A stretch of DNA of 64,000 nt from Nymphaea colorata (GCF_008831285.2 NC_045141.1:21324848-21388847), one strand, 5' to 3'. Positions 37,666 to 49,743 are shown, numbered from the stretch's first letter. A program made the numbers and translations. The notes: generated from the letters alone by a model not told the origin.

Positions 37666-39080
37666 ATTCTACGGAGATAAATGGTTGGATGGAAGCTTCG
37701 GTGCACTTTTGCTGGTCGGGAAATTTGAAAAGTTTAAATAAATTTTGGAGATAAGATATATCCTTATCTTTTATAAACATAAATGTTTTTTTTTTAATCA
37801 ACTCTTTTGCCTTTCCTTTTTTAAGTCATGTAAGGCACGAGTAGAAGTGTCAAACGAGCAGCGACGACCCGTACTTTGGAATCACGTAAACATTACACGG
37901 AGATATGAGAAGACTCGTCAATTTCACTTTTTTTTTTCTTTTTAAATTATGATGCCTAATAACGACATGCATGCATGCACCCATGAAGCATGCGGCTGCA
38001 CTTTCTTCCTCCTTTTAGATGGCCCAATGATGTGATGAAGTCAAATCCATATCCATAATACTCTCTCTCTCTCTCTCTCTCTAGTCTCTACTCTTCCTTA
38101 TCTACAAGACAAAAGATTTTAATTTAAAGAAAGGGTTGGTCGTCGCTTCCATATATTTGACGAAACGGGAAGAGTCTAACAGGAGAACGTAGTTGTTCGA
38201 TGGTTGCTGTCAAAATTAATGAAGCCAAAAGACTATGGCGTCTTCATCCCTACGTCCCTTCCCATCCCGTCAATATGCGCATCCATCCACAGTTGCACCC
38301 ATTGTTTTCTTCCATCCCAACCAAAAGATAAGTTCCTTCACCTCCTCCCTCCTCTCATGCAAGTGGTGCATATATATATATATATATATGAGAGAATGAA
38401 AGAGAGCCCCATGTTTCAATTCATGCTGTTTGTCACGAAACCATTTGACGAATGATTGAATGATTTGAATGGACGTGAATGTTAATAAGCTTTGAATCAC
38501 ATTATTTGACTGTATGGAAGAAAATACAAAGATATTTTTAAAAATTTATTAGAAGCATGTTTTTTGTCAGAAAACTTATGTCAAATTTGTTTGAAACATC
38601 AAATTAAATAGAGTTTAGTGTATACCAGGATATTGGTGTCGGCAGGTTCTTATTTTGTTGTTGAAGCGTGCCCCTATACCTACGAGTCTCATGAGACTTA
38701 CATTGGCCAGTTCAGCTAAGTCAGTTGAAAAACGGAGATTAAAATTTTTAAACAAGGAAAATATATTAAAAGAAGAAAATTTATTGAAATTGTCTTTAAA
38801 ATTTTTAAGAAAACACGTGTCATTCTCGAATTTGGCTATCAAATCGAATTGGTTTGCCACTGATTCTATTACAATTCGCCCAATCAAACCCAAGGGGAGC
38901 TAGGGCCTGACTCTTCCTTGAATTTAAAAAAAGTAATAATAATAAAATTTACCATTTATAATTTTAAAAATGTTCTATTTGGTTCTGGTAAAAATTTTAA
39001 AAGATATTATTAGGTCTCCCTAAAGATTTTAAAAATACTATCCACTCTCTCTTGTCCCAACGGCTTCTGTGGGTTAATAC
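37666..39080. other. Intergenic
   Basis: No gene. (CT)n at about 38062-38082 and (TA)n at 38371-38389. The 82- and 92-codon opposite-strand frames at 38.6-38.9 kb are AT-rich with no family features. Confidence 0.5.
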
Positions 39081-39412
39081 TAAACTTAAGCATCAAGCGG
39101 GCCCGACACCCAAAACCCGAGCTCAGGCCCAGCTTGACACCTAAAACCTGAGCCCCGCCCGACTTAGTTAAAATTAAAAAATATATATTTAATATAAAAT
39201 GATACATAAATATAATTAATCAAAATAAAATATTATATATATATATATAATATTTAAAAAAATCTTATCAAGCCGAAGCAGGTTTACTCTGGCCCACTTG
39301 AGCTGGTCAGATAAGTTATCGGGCCAACCCAGTGTTTTTTTTTTTTTTTCTTTGACTCGAGCCCGAGTTGCGCTGGGTATCAACTGGTTCCCGACCCCAT
39401 GCCCAGCCTGTA
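39081..39412. mobile_element. hAT-like non-autonomous element with perfect 8-bp duplication
   Basis: GTTAATAC occurs directly on both sides (39073-39080 and 39413-39420). The inside begins with a GCATCAAGCGGGCCC segment and ends with GACCCCATGCCCAGCC, which is inverted-like. It shares CACCCAAAACCCGAG, ACATAAATATAATTAATC, GAGCCGAAN-type and ATAAGTTATC words with the element at 47477-47858. Eight-base duplications are typical of hAT elements. Confidence 0.65.
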
Positions 39413-39959
39413 GTTAATACAGGCCCATGCTGAGATTCAACAGTCCCACAAGAACATGTTTGACTCACCCTGGCCGTTCATGATTTGGATCTGGATCTAT
39501 AACTCTTGATATTGATTAATGTGGTCTGGGTCCACCAGCTTGGATCATAACATCATCGAGCATTTCCAAGTCATATAAAATTTGGCATTGGATCGCCACT
39601 GCTTTGGAGGAACACCAAACAATCTGTGGATCCTTTCTTAACTTGGACCAACTTGAGATTCGGAAATGGGTATGGACCAACCTGCTGGCAATTCTTTGAT
39701 GTTCGTCTTATTTTAGGCTGCCTTGGATTGCTTCTCATTTAGTTTGATTTTAGATCCCAGGGATTTAAGATTAGATGGCCTCTCCCATCTCAAAAGAACT
39801 TGAAGCGTCAATGATTGGTCACTCCTTGATATGAAGAACCATAAACTTATTGTGAAAGTTTTCATGCATCAGCAAAACCTAGATACTTCGGATGCACGAA
39901 TATAGCATTATACAAGGCAACCAAATCCCCTTTTATAAGTGTGAAATAGATTTTCAAAT
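39413..39959. other. Intergenic
   Basis: Target duplication followed by unremarkable AT-rich sequence. No gene. Confidence 0.5.
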
Positions 39960-40120
39960 TGGTTGGTGCAACATACTTTAGCATAGACTGGCAGACGACC
40001 AGTTTTCATTTTGAATTTTTGGAGCACCAACTTTTTGTAATACAAAGAAAGAACCGCTGATACGAAAGTTGAAGCATAACGAGAACGTCATCCTCAAGCA
40101 CCGCAAAGTAGTTTTGGACC
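39960..40120 (+). mobile_element. SINE-like copy
   Basis: GGTTGGTGCAACATACTTTA head, GGCAGACGACCAGTTTTCAT, TTTTGAATTTTTGGAGCACC, TGTAATACAAAGAAAGAACC, AAAGTTGAAGCATAACGAGA and CACCGCAAAGTAGTT are in the same order as the copy at 48.8 kb. Confidence 0.6.
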
Positions 40121-42200
40121 TTTGGAAGATGGAGGGAAAAAGGGAGAGGATGAGGAGGGAGGAGCTTCGGCTTTCTCTCCGGTGGTAGGAATAGCTTCAC
40201 GAAGATACAAACCAGTCTTTTTTTTTCCTGTTTTTTGGGGAAAAAAAAAACATGCTATTTGGATCTTCGATTTGATTATATTAGTTTCATGGTGGCCGAA
40301 CAATGGATGGCTCCTCCAGTTCTTTTTAACTACATCTTGGATTCAAAACCGTTTGATGAACTATCAGTGAAAAAAAAAAAAAATCTCATAACGATGAAAG
40401 AAAAAACTCAAAATTATCATTTGACAATTCACACCCTAGTGAGGACCAGATACCAATTTTTATAAAAAATAAAAGATCCCAATTAAGAGTAAGCTTCCGC
40501 CAAAAGAATGATTGCTTAATATAAAAACCGCCTTCATCGTAAAAACCATTTTTACACGTCCATCAAAGTTTACTTTGGACAAATTATATAAGATTAAACC
40601 CAAGCTTCCCACAATCGAATCTCCCCAAGGATTAAAGGGAAAAGTGAGAGTCGGATCTTCTCGAGGACAAGGGGGAAGACCCTTCAAACCAAAAAGAAAG
40701 TGTCCTCAAAACTGAAGCAAGCAGAAGGGACAGTGCCCTATTATTTTAGAAGCAACCAGCCAAAGTGCAAGGGACAGCTCGTGTCAAAGATGCACCTTTT
40801 GCATACCAATAAGCCCTACAATATCCAAAACTCTAAGTATTAAACTAGTCTAGTTAAGTATCACGACGACCATGGTCATTTAGAAACACAAGTTAGTCAT
40901 CAACAAGGTACACAAGCATGCAATATTCTTTATACCAACGCGCTTCCCAACCTAATTCCAAATCCCAAACCCAACTTATCTAATTAAATACGACGACCAT
41001 GGTCTTACAGAAATAATACTTAATTACATCATGTCGCCTTTGTCAAAGTGCCCCAACTGATCTGTCCTGTCCTTAATGAAACCTTGTCGACAGCAGAGTG
41101 TTCGAGGAGAGATAATATATACTTAGAACTTAGTTGTTAAATAGATAAGAAACAATCTCAACTCTTAATATTTTTTCAAGTCGGCAGTTGAAAGAAAAAC
41201 ACACAATGTAAATTCATGATATGCTTTGAATTATACAACATATAAGAACCATTTTATATGTCAACTATGTACTGCAGGAGGATCAAACGGTCGGATAAAA
41301 GTGGTTGACGTAATCGTCCTAGCTCAGCCGTCAAGGAACCGGTTGGAGGAATTTGAAATATTGCAGTTGCTGGTGCTGGAAGAAAAGAGAAGTTACTGAT
41401 CTTAAATGTGAGCAATTATTGTGTTCTTAAAACTCTCATGCTGGCAAAGGGTTCAAGCACTTTGAACAACGAAAAGTTGATGAAAAGGTAGACGGAGATT
41501 TTGGCTCCTCCGCTTTCAATCATTAAATAAGCATAAAGAATCCAAAGTTTGACCTGTTTTCTGTTTTGTTAGCGTTGCTTGCATTGCACCTCTTTTCAAG
41601 TATTCACATATGACAACAAGGACTCTTGGTTCATTCCGGGCAATTTGATGCCACTTGACCTTGGGTTCATCTCTTCTCTTGGGATATCATGATACAAAGT
41701 GCCTGACCTTATTTATTATAATATAAGCAGAACATGGATTTAAATTATTAAAAAGTACTTGTAGGAGCATGTTAATTTGCATTGAGAGATTTGAACCACT
41801 GTTGCCCTAACATACTTATATTATTGTAACAAAAATGGAGAGGAAAGACTTAAGGAAAGAGAGCCAGTGGTTCTGGAGCAAGCACAAGATCCAAATCCCA
41901 GATTACCCGAACCTAAACTTGTCCAATTTGAATATCCATTCGCTGGATCCAGTAGATCACCCAAACGGCATGCTAAAGAATCCGAACCTCTCAGCACGTC
42001 ATTTGGGGCTCCACTCAAGGACATTTAAGTCATTGCAATATAAATGAGAAAGTCGCATAAATCATAGTCGACTTACCGTCCATTTTTGTAATAAAGTCGA
42101 TGGGAGGGGGCCATTTCTTTCAGGGGCACGCACTTCCTTTATCTTCGGTCTGTGCTCCGTCATTTTCCTTCCTGAATTGCCTGTCTTCCTCCTCCCGGAA
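40121..42200. other. Intergenic
   Basis: No gene supported. Purine-rich sequence near 40130-40180 and two poly-A runs (40240-40250 and 40370-40382). Immediately upstream of the GC-rich gene the sequence turns less AT-rich. Confidence 0.5.
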
Positions 42201-42210
42201 ATTTCCGATC

Positions 42211-42225
42211 ATGGCCAACTGAGAG

Positions 42226-42256
<31 letters not shown>
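42211..42256 (+). promoter_or_regulatory. Leader with three-codon uORF and (GA)n tract
   Basis: ATGGCCAACTGA (42211-42222) would encode a minimal upstream ORF. It is followed by a GA repeat ending just before the main ATG at 42258. Whether it lies in the mRNA depends on the unmapped start site. Confidence 0.4.
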
Positions 42257-42257
<1 letters not shown>

Positions 42258-42259
<2 letters not shown>

Positions 42260-43133
42260 GAGGTGCAGATTTCACCCGTGCGATCCCGGCCGGGTGGGCG
42301 TGTGCGCGTCATGCCTGAGGGAGCGGCTAGAGGCGTTGGTGGCGGAGAGAGAGCGTCGAAAACCGGTTTCTGCGTCGTCGTTGGTTTCGGCTGCGCGACA
42401 GTCTTCTGTCACCGCCTCCAGTGTCGCCACCTCTTGCCCGGACTTTCCCCTCTCCTTCCCGAGATCCGTCTCCCCTTACGTCTCCGCCCGCGACCGGGAG
42501 AGCCTCTTCTTCAGCACCCCGCAGCTCAACCCGTCCAAGAAGAATCACCACCAGGACGTTAATCATAGCCCCGTACCCAGGAAGGAGAAGCGGTTCTCCC
42601 TCTTCTCTGCGATCTTCGGTCGTCGGAAACCGAGCGAGACACCTCCTGCGGTTTCGTCCTCATCCTCCCCGCCCTCGTCGTCGTGGCTCTCCTCTATCCT
42701 ACCTATCCGACACAAGAAGTCCCGCCTCTTCCCCGCCGCCGCCGCCGGCAGTCGGAATTCTTGCCGGCGGAGGGATTGCGGTATGTCTCCGGCGGCGCCG
42801 GCGAGGGGGAGGGACGATGAGGTACCAGCAGACGAGGCCGGCTACGTCCCTGATGCTCGCGGCTCGAGACTGAAGCCGGACGCATCGGCAATAGCAACGG
42901 CGGCGGCTACGCGACGGACGCTGCAACAGCACAATCCTTCGGGATTCGCTATCTGCCTGAGTCCTCTGATGCGGCCGAGCCCCAACCATCGCCATCAGGA
43001 ACAGGTCGTTTGGGACCTTCCCGCCTACGCCGGCGATTTTAGGGTTTCCAATTCCGACAAGTATGTCTCCGCTGGACCTTCCGCCTTCTGCAGCCGATCA
43101 AGAAAGCTTTCCGATCTTGGAAAATTCCCCTAA
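42258..43133 (+). CDS. Cys/His-motif, Ser/Arg/Pro-rich plant protein (OCTOPUS/DUF740-like N-terminus)
   Basis: Single-exon 291-residue protein. The N-terminus MRCRFHPCDPGRVGVCASCL followed by RERLEAL (C3, H6, C8, C16, C19) is the motif found at the start of OCTOPUS/DUF740-type and related small plant proteins; its role there is not enzymatic, and OCTOPUS members are polar membrane-associated proteins of vascular tissue. The rest is low-complexity: Ser/Pro-rich, with basic KEKRFSLFSAIFGRRKPS at about 109-126 and SSWLSSILPIRHKKS. No transmembrane segment. The sequence is strongly GC-rich with many CG pairs, unlike its surroundings, which explains the many shadow frames. The ATG follows the GA tract directly. 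Shorter than OCTOPUS itself (over 600 residues), so probably a separate small family. Function unknown. Confidence 0.75.
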
Positions 43134-45240
43134 TTCTATCCCTATTTCTCTCCTCTCTTTTTTTTTCCTTTCAATTTTTTTCACGAACTTCCTTCTTCTA
43201 CTCTGGTAATTTTTGTACAGGAAAAACAGAGGGAAAATTGAAAAGGAAAAGAAAGAAACGATGTTGTACCGAACGACCGTGATGAAGCGTTCATGTATTT
43301 TCAAGTTTCTTTTTTTCTGTTTTTCCCTTTTTCCTGGATTTTCCGGCATGCATTTGCGTATGACCTTTCTACCCAGCATCTGTCACCGGAATGGCCGCCA
43401 AATTTACGAATTCACCTCAATCGTTGCCGGACATGGCCTGGTGAGTGGCACGAGTTGCAGATTCGCCACTTTCAGCGAGACGGCGAGTTGCTGGCCTCTA
43501 CATGGCTCAGCTGGCTTCGGTCTCAGTTTGTTACCACACTTGGTCCCTTATGCCGCAGAGTTCCACTTCTGCGTTGCCCTCTGGATGGCATTGGCTTTTG
43601 CCCTTTAAGTCCAGTCAAGCACGAGAATCACACGGCGCGAGAAACTCGGTCCGATGGACTGTCGAGAGACTACGAGAACTGATCGCCTTTGACTTCGATC
43701 CTTCACTCTTTTATTATTCCCCACTGAATGTAACACAGCACGGCAGCTCGGCAACCGCCTCCACTCCCGCCGTCGACGGTCGATCGGCCTAACTCAGCAT
43801 AGCAGGGTTACGGTCCACCACGGCTGCCCGTCGACGGCGCCAGAGAAGGTACGTTCGGCCTTGAGAGGAGCAGCCATGGAGTCGGAGGTCACCCCCTGGA
43901 GACGAAACGGCGAACCATTGGACGGAAACGCGAAATGGAAGCACGAGCTGAGGCAAAGAAAGGGGCGTAAACCTCTAGATAGTGGACGGAGGAAAGCCTG
44001 CTCCCAGGAGAGCGGCCAAATATCCGTCACTCTTAGAGCTTCTCACTTTTCCTTTTTCTTTCATTGCTGGACCTCGCATCAAACACCTTGTCAAGTCTTC
44101 TTAGTTCCTCCTGTACGCGGAGAGGCCCATACCATCAAGGTCTTATGGGCCTCCACGATCAAGTCGATGGCCAGACATAAATCCGCACGGAAGAGCGTTG
44201 AACGTCTAACGGAATTTTTATCATACGGGGTTTTGGCATAAGAAAATATTAATTTTATGAAATTTAATTTGTTGCAGGGCGAGTAGGGAAGAATTGTCAA
44301 GTCTTAACAATTTGTTGTTAAGACTGTTGTTCTAAACATTTCCATTTTTTAGAAAACTGTTTCTGGGAAATGCTTTCACTTCCCTCAATGAAATCTTGGG
44401 TGCAGCTGGAATTAGTCTCCATTATTCTTATGATTATCCTTTGTTTTCAATAAGCGTTTATGTTTTTACATTTTTTTTATTTTTTTTACATTAAAACATT
44501 TTTTTTTTAGTCAGTGTGATTCGCAAATGATTAGTGATTCCATTCGCTGAATCACTAATTTGATAAGATTGTTGGCTACTAACCTGAAAAAATGGATTTA
44601 AAAATTTTGGGCGCTGGTGCCGGAGATCCATATAAGGAAAGGAAGCCACCTAAGGTTCCCGACGAGCTTTGACTTGTAACTAAAACGATGAAAGCACCCT
44701 TTGAGAAAATATAAGGGCAATATCGTCATTTCGAGGCGAGGGGGCACAATGGCCTGGTGGGACCCCGCCACACCCTCCATCTCTCATTGGTTGGTTTGTG
44801 GGTTGGTTGGGGAGTTCTGCGCTGCGGGACCAACCAAATTATTGCCGGTTTTCGTCATCGTGACGTCATCTTTTCGGTGGTCAAACTGGCCAGGACCGAA
44901 ACGTACCCAAAGTTGGTGGGTTATGTCGTTGGAGGGTACCGTTTATTTCGGACGATTGTGGAGTCTGACCGCCGCACAGGTGCCCCAGGGGAGGGAAACT
45001 TGGTTTCATCAGGTTGTAATTGTCTTAGCTTTGGCAATTTTTCTTCTGTTATTGAAATCACTAATGAAAAATAGCTGCGGTTGACTGAACTTTGTTGGCT
45101 TCTCAGTCGAACTCGATTAATTATCTTCTCAAGTAAGCAATCATCTATTTCTCTAAACATGTAAATAGGTAATTCATGTGGGTCTGTGTGGGCAGTTGCC
45201 CACATAAACTTACTTGTCAATCTGGATCCCAGTTCAGTCA
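43134..45240. other. GC-richer stretch with overlapping open frames, no assigned gene
   Basis: Behind the stop codon the sequence stays GC-rich to about 44.2 kb and keeps several 115-131-codon frames open in different phases; none shows a domain I recognise. At 44.7-45.0 kb a second GC-rich patch includes TGACGTCA (44861-44868) and a CAACCAAATT word. A palindromic TGTGTGGGCAGTTGCCCACA lies at 45186-45205. Confidence 0.35.
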
Positions 45241-46990
45241 ATATCTACCCATACTGTAGCGTGATGAAATTCATGTTTGCTTCAAATCCAAGAGTCTGAC
45301 CAGACCCGAACCATTCAGGCGCCGGGTCAGGTGGTGGGTACGGAGAATCGGTCAGCTGTAGTGAAGGGCATTGAATAAACGGCATAAATTTTGAACAGCG
45401 TGGGTCTGACTTGAAGACGCACTGCCGTGGATCCTCGTGGTAGTTGATTCGGTTGGTTGAAGTATCGGGGGTTTTCGAAATTACCAAAATGTACCTCGCT
45501 TTTAGGGTTTTAACTTTTAAACCAAAGGCCAATTTTATTTTATTTTTTCCTTCGTAACCTTTTACGTCCAACTTTTTGAGAAACTAAGTTTCTGTCAAGG
45601 GCCAACCAATTGCCCCTAATCCCAAAAAGCGGCAGAATTTTTGTAATTCGCCCTTGTTTGTTATCCTTGGGAATAAGCAAATCAGTTGTCTCAATGATCA
45701 AAAAAGAACAAAACCTCTGACCACTAGGAGGCACAATAGGAAATTTAGAGAATTAGCGCTGAAAGGCAGGACCTTAAGTGAAATTTTCTGCAGCCTCTTT
45801 AATGGCGTCGGGTGTGAGGCACAGTTGATGAGATTGTTGACCAAAACACAGGGAAACAAAACAAATTTTCCTGTGGGACCCATGATTTTTATAAAAAGAC
45901 ATATGGACCCACAAATTGTTAATGGACATAAAGGTTAATTTTACCTCAAGTAAAAGTTTTCGCTCGTGTACTCTACCAAAGAATCTATCTATTCTTCTTT
46001 CTAAGAAGTGCGCATCTTTTTCCTTTTTCTTCACTTCTACACTTAGGTAACTAATTGTATTGTACATTTTCCAAAGGCCACAGTCTTTTTTACATACATG
46101 TGTATCGCCTAACTCAGAGGCCCTAATAGTTTAAATTTTAAGGGGCACTTATTTATAAATAAGTAAAAGCTAAGAGGCGCATATATATATATATATAAGA
46201 GAGAGAGAGAGAGAGAGGGAGAGAGAGGGAAGTTTAGGTAAGCCATAATGCCTCTCATCTCAGCTCAAGTGTGGTTTCTCATGACAGTAAAAGTTTCCTT
46301 TTGCTTCTTGTTTTATATTTTCCTTGACATGAGTATTGCGTTATGGCCTCTTTTCATATCTTTGATCAACACATGTCATTGTGATCCTAATTGAGGCATC
46401 TGGTCGTTCCATGCAATATTATTAGCTTCAATTGATTGATCATATGTGGTTAAAATTTGTTTGTGAATAAGATTTTTTTTGTTTTTTTCAAATAAGCTTC
46501 AGATAACCATTGAACAAGAACACTGAAAAGCCTTAAGTTTTGTATGGATGACACTCCTCAAAAACAACTTAATTGGTTTGGAGGTAAAATGATGTAAAAA
46601 GAAATTTGAGGGTGTCAACCAAACACTCTTTTAACATCACAAGCAAACCAAAAAAACACATAAAGGTAAGAACTTTTATGAAAATAGGGAAGATTATCTT
46701 AGGGGTCTGTTGGCATTAAGAACAGCATGTGGGTGTTCCATGAATATATCTCAAATTTTGGGTTGACACATAAAAGTGCTCTATAAACTTATTTGAAATT
46801 TGTGGTAGATTCAAGAAGTACTCTGGAGGTGTTTCTAATATCAAATGATCTATTAAAGATTTCACCAAATTAAAATAAACAATTATTTACAGAGTTCTAA
46901 AATAGTTTAATGGAAATAAAAATTCATAAGTCAAGCTTATGCATCTGGTGTGTTTTTCCACTTTGTTGATTCCTTTTGAATCAATTGGAC
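45241..46990. other. Intergenic
   Basis: No gene supported. A (TA)n(GA)n compound microsatellite at about 46180-46230 follows a segment (46137-46160) resembling the AAGGGGCACT-type start of the intron 1 duplication at 25980. Confidence 0.45.
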
Positions 46991-46995
46991 TGAAA

Positions 46996-47170
46996 CAGGG
47001 GCGGAGCCAAGGAAGGCCCAACAGGGGCCTTGGCCCCCCATTAAAAAAAAAAAAGGTTTTTTTAATTTACATGTAAATTTTTTAAATTTTCATTTATCCT
47101 AAAAATTTGAAAAATTATATTTAAGTCCTTGTTCAAATTTTGAAACTATAGTTCCGCCCCCCTCATAAAA
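46996..47170. mobile_element. GGCGGAGCCA-type dispersed element
   Basis: GGGGCGGAGCCAAGGAAGG, GGGGCCTTGGCCCCCC and a poly-A run, then TTCCGCCCCCCTCAT at about 47150. The opposed GGCGGAG and CCGCCCC ends suggest a short element with inverted-like termini. Such words recur widely in plant repeats. Confidence 0.45.
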
Positions 47171-47476
47171 AATTTCTAGTTCTACCATGAACTCAAATTA
47201 AACTTGCTTATATGATTAATGAAACCACTTGCTCCATGAAATTGAGAAACTTGCTTTCTTGTTGCTCATAATTGACATCAATGTTAGACAAAACCGTATT
47301 AAATGAGGCATAGATTCTCATAGTTGAGAATCAAACTCTTCACCTTCATTAATTGAAGGTCTTAAGTTAACCCATCTAACACAATTTATGAAGATAAACT
47401 ATTGGACTTTCTTGGGCATGATAAATAGTTCATTTTTCACACAAACCAGTTTTATTTATAAATTTATGTCTCATGA

Positions 47477-47858
47477 CTAGGCCTAGGCATTGGGCCGGCC
47501 CTACCAGATAAGATTCGGGATCGGGGTGGGCCATAGCTTGGCCCTGCAGCCCAAAGATGGCCCAACACCCAAAACCCGAGTCTAGGCATGGCTCAATTAA
47601 AATATAAAATATATTTTTAAATATAAAATAATACATAAATATAATTAATCGTAATAAAATATATATATATATATATATCATTATAAAAATAAAAATATTA
47701 AAAAAAACATATTGAGCCGAATCAGGCCCGTCAGCCAACCGAGCCGAGTCGATAAGTTATCACTGTTTCGGGCCCGAACTTGGGCCTGATTGGGCAGGGT
47801 ACCTGTTGAGTACCGAGTAACGGGTACCCGTTGGGTACCTGAGTAGATGCCTAGCCAT
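47477..47858. mobile_element. hAT-like non-autonomous element, second copy
   Basis: CTAGGCCTAGGCAT at the left is mirrored by ATGCCTAGCCAT at the right. Flanks are TCTCATGA (47469-47476) and ACTCATGA (47859-47866), seven of eight bases alike. Shares CACCCAAAACCCGAG, ACATAAATATAATTAATC and GATAAGTTATC in order with 39081-39412. Interior 382 bases, no coding capacity. Confidence 0.68.
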
Positions 47859-47866
47859 ACTCATGA

Positions 47867-48404
47867 CTTCTAACACACATTCTTGGGAAAAAGAGAGTCG
47901 ACACGGTTTTGTTTATATGTGGCTCAAAATCTTTGTGATAAGATTGCTAGGGTACGTGACTCTGCTAAGATAAACACATTTTAGGTATTGAATTGTTGAC
48001 CTTCTTCAACTAAAGTCTTAAGTTTACTGTCCAGCTAAGTGAATGAAAAACTCCATTAGGGTTATAAAAAGTTTACTTTTTTTGTCGGCCAGACAAATGA
48101 TGATTAGTGGTAGAGCCAAACATATTTAGTTGAAAGGCACTTGCCATAGATTTGAAGAGCATTATACTTATAAATACAAAAAACTTGAAGTTAACCAATA
48201 TGTAAATAAGGGATTTTTATTGCCCACACATGACCACATGTGGCTTTGCCTTGGATGATAGGCAAGGGTTGTACTTTATTTTGCTGTTTGCAGTCATAAT
48301 ATTTTTCATTATGGTGGCTTGATGGCGTTTTTAATTTTCGTCAAGAACTAAGAATGGATCCACCGTGGGATGAAATGATGAACAGATTGGATCCCCATAA
48401 GTTG
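47867..48404. other. Intergenic
   Basis: No gene. A copy of the palindrome family lies at 48220-48250 (TTGCCCACACATG, then CCACATGTGGCTTTGCC), inverted relative to most others. Confidence 0.5.
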
Positions 48405-48625
48405 TATGTTTTTTTTTTTCTTCTTCTTATCAATTTTATTTGGGAAACCACCCTGCGCCTAGAGACTTTGTCACTCACCTAGTAGTGTATTGCCCCGGCT
48501 ACTCTCTCGCCCTAATGGTCATCGCACCGGATGCACCAGCTAGAGCAAGGTACCGGCGCCCAAAGAATTTGAGCTAGCGACTGGCCGCTTACCAACCAAC
48601 TGCACCAAACCCTTTAGGGCAAGTT
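48405..48625 (-). mobile_element. tRNA-derived SINE
   Basis: Read on the - strand the head is GGTTTGGTGCAGTTGGTTGG followed by TAAGCGGCCAGTCGCTAGCTC and AAATTC: an A-box-like TGGTGCAGTTGG and a B-box-like GCTCAAATTC about 30 bases later, as in tRNA-derived SINEs. The body (GGCGCCGGTACC, GGTGCATCCGGTGCGATGACC) ends in an A-rich tail, seen as the TTTTTTTTTTCTTCTTC at 48411-48428 on the + strand. Flanks AAGTTGTATG and AAGTTTTGAAG may be a decayed target duplication. Confidence 0.65.
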
Positions 48626-48772
48626 TTGAAGTATTTATATAGCCACTCTTGCCTTTATTTGTCTCTTCTTATATAGTAATTTATGCATTACTTCATATGA
48701 TTCTTTCCTTTTTTTTTTGGTTCATGCACTTGAATTTGTGATTGTTATGCTTCACCTTGGCAAAAATATGAC

Positions 48773-48935
48773 GGGTTTGGCATAATGGATGGAGTGAAGG
48801 TTGGTAGATGACCAATTTCCATTTCAAATTCTCGAAACATCAACCTCATGTATTGCAAAAAGAAAGACACCAATATACAAGTTGAAACATAGTAAAAACT
48901 TCACCCTGAAACACCGAAAAGTTAATACCTTGGGG
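48773..48935 (+). mobile_element. SINE-like copy (best preserved)
   Basis: TTTGGCATAATGGATGGAGT head (A-box-like), GGTTGGTAGATGACC, CATTTCAAATTCTCG (B-box-like), ATTGCAAAAAGAAAGACACC, CAATATACAAGTTGAAACAT and CACCGAAAAGTTAATACC. Matches, in order, the copies at 39960, 37550 and, inverted, 49845. Confidence 0.65.
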
Positions 48936-49540
48936 AATAAGAAAACACTCATACTTTTCACCTACAGATATGGTAAGTGAAGGGGATTATAGACCATCCT
49001 TTTTAATCTTCTCATGTCCTTAGTCTAGCTTGGTCGTTATATATTCCCAAAATATATCTGGCACGGGCCCGACCTGGTATATGTCAGGTGTCCTGCCCAA
49101 TGCAAATTAAGCTCAACAATGGTCGAATGAGGCTGGGACCTGGCAACCTGTCAGGCCCTTAACTGGGCCCGGCCATAACTGCACTTTTTTTCTGACCGCC
49201 CTGGCCTAAGCCAACATGCAAGATAAGCTGGGGTAGCCGACTAAGACCTGTATCAATTATGTTGACGGAGACCGGGCCTTTAGCCAGGCTTTGCTGGACC
49301 CTTGCTGAGCCCTATCCCAGCCGGACCAACCAGTTCACGTGAACAGCTTTTTCTTAACATAAAGCAATATGAGACCATAGCTAGTGGGTTTTAATCAGAG
49401 AAAACTATAAGCAAGTATTTCAGTTGTAAACCAAATGCAGATTAGGCAATAATTCAGGAAAGAGAAGCTTAATCTTTTGAAAATATCACTACTTCTCTCA
49501 TCGCATTGGTGCTCAATAAATCGCTGATGCAGACAGATGA
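48936..49540. other. Intergenic with GGGCCCGGC-rich repeat
   Basis: 49060-49330 is rich in GGCCC/GGGCC words resembling the ends of the hAT-like family. No boundaries found. No gene. Confidence 0.4.
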
Positions 49541-49546
49541 AGTCAG

Positions 49547-49743
49547 ATTAGCCTAACAAAGAAGCGTGCTTCTGCCGAATTATGTGCAGAGACATGGCCC
49601 CCTGCTGCTTTACGACCATAAGTTATTGCCGAAATGAAGCGAAACATTAAGTCCCTATCAATGTTCATCAAGTACGCAGCGTTTGTCATCGAACTGGGCA
49701 GCACAGACAGAAGGCATTGAAGGAGTGCCCAAGTGCTCTCCAT
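49547..49743 (-). pseudogene. Coding-like fragment, family not recognised
   Basis: Frame of 66 residues beginning MESTWALLQCLLSVLPSSMT and continuing LMNIDRDLMFRFISAITYGR. Composition is protein-like, but no introns, partners or family could be found. Could be a moved exon or chance. Confidence 0.2.

Noticed and set aside
42327..42995. Several 60-98-codon - strand frames and an alternative + frame of 150 codons
   Set aside because: Shadows of the GC-rich Cys/His gene; high GC content suppresses stop codons in all frames.
48405..48625. tRNA gene
   Set aside because: A- and B-box-like words are present, but the cloverleaf does not close and the sequence runs on into a SINE body with an A-rich tail.
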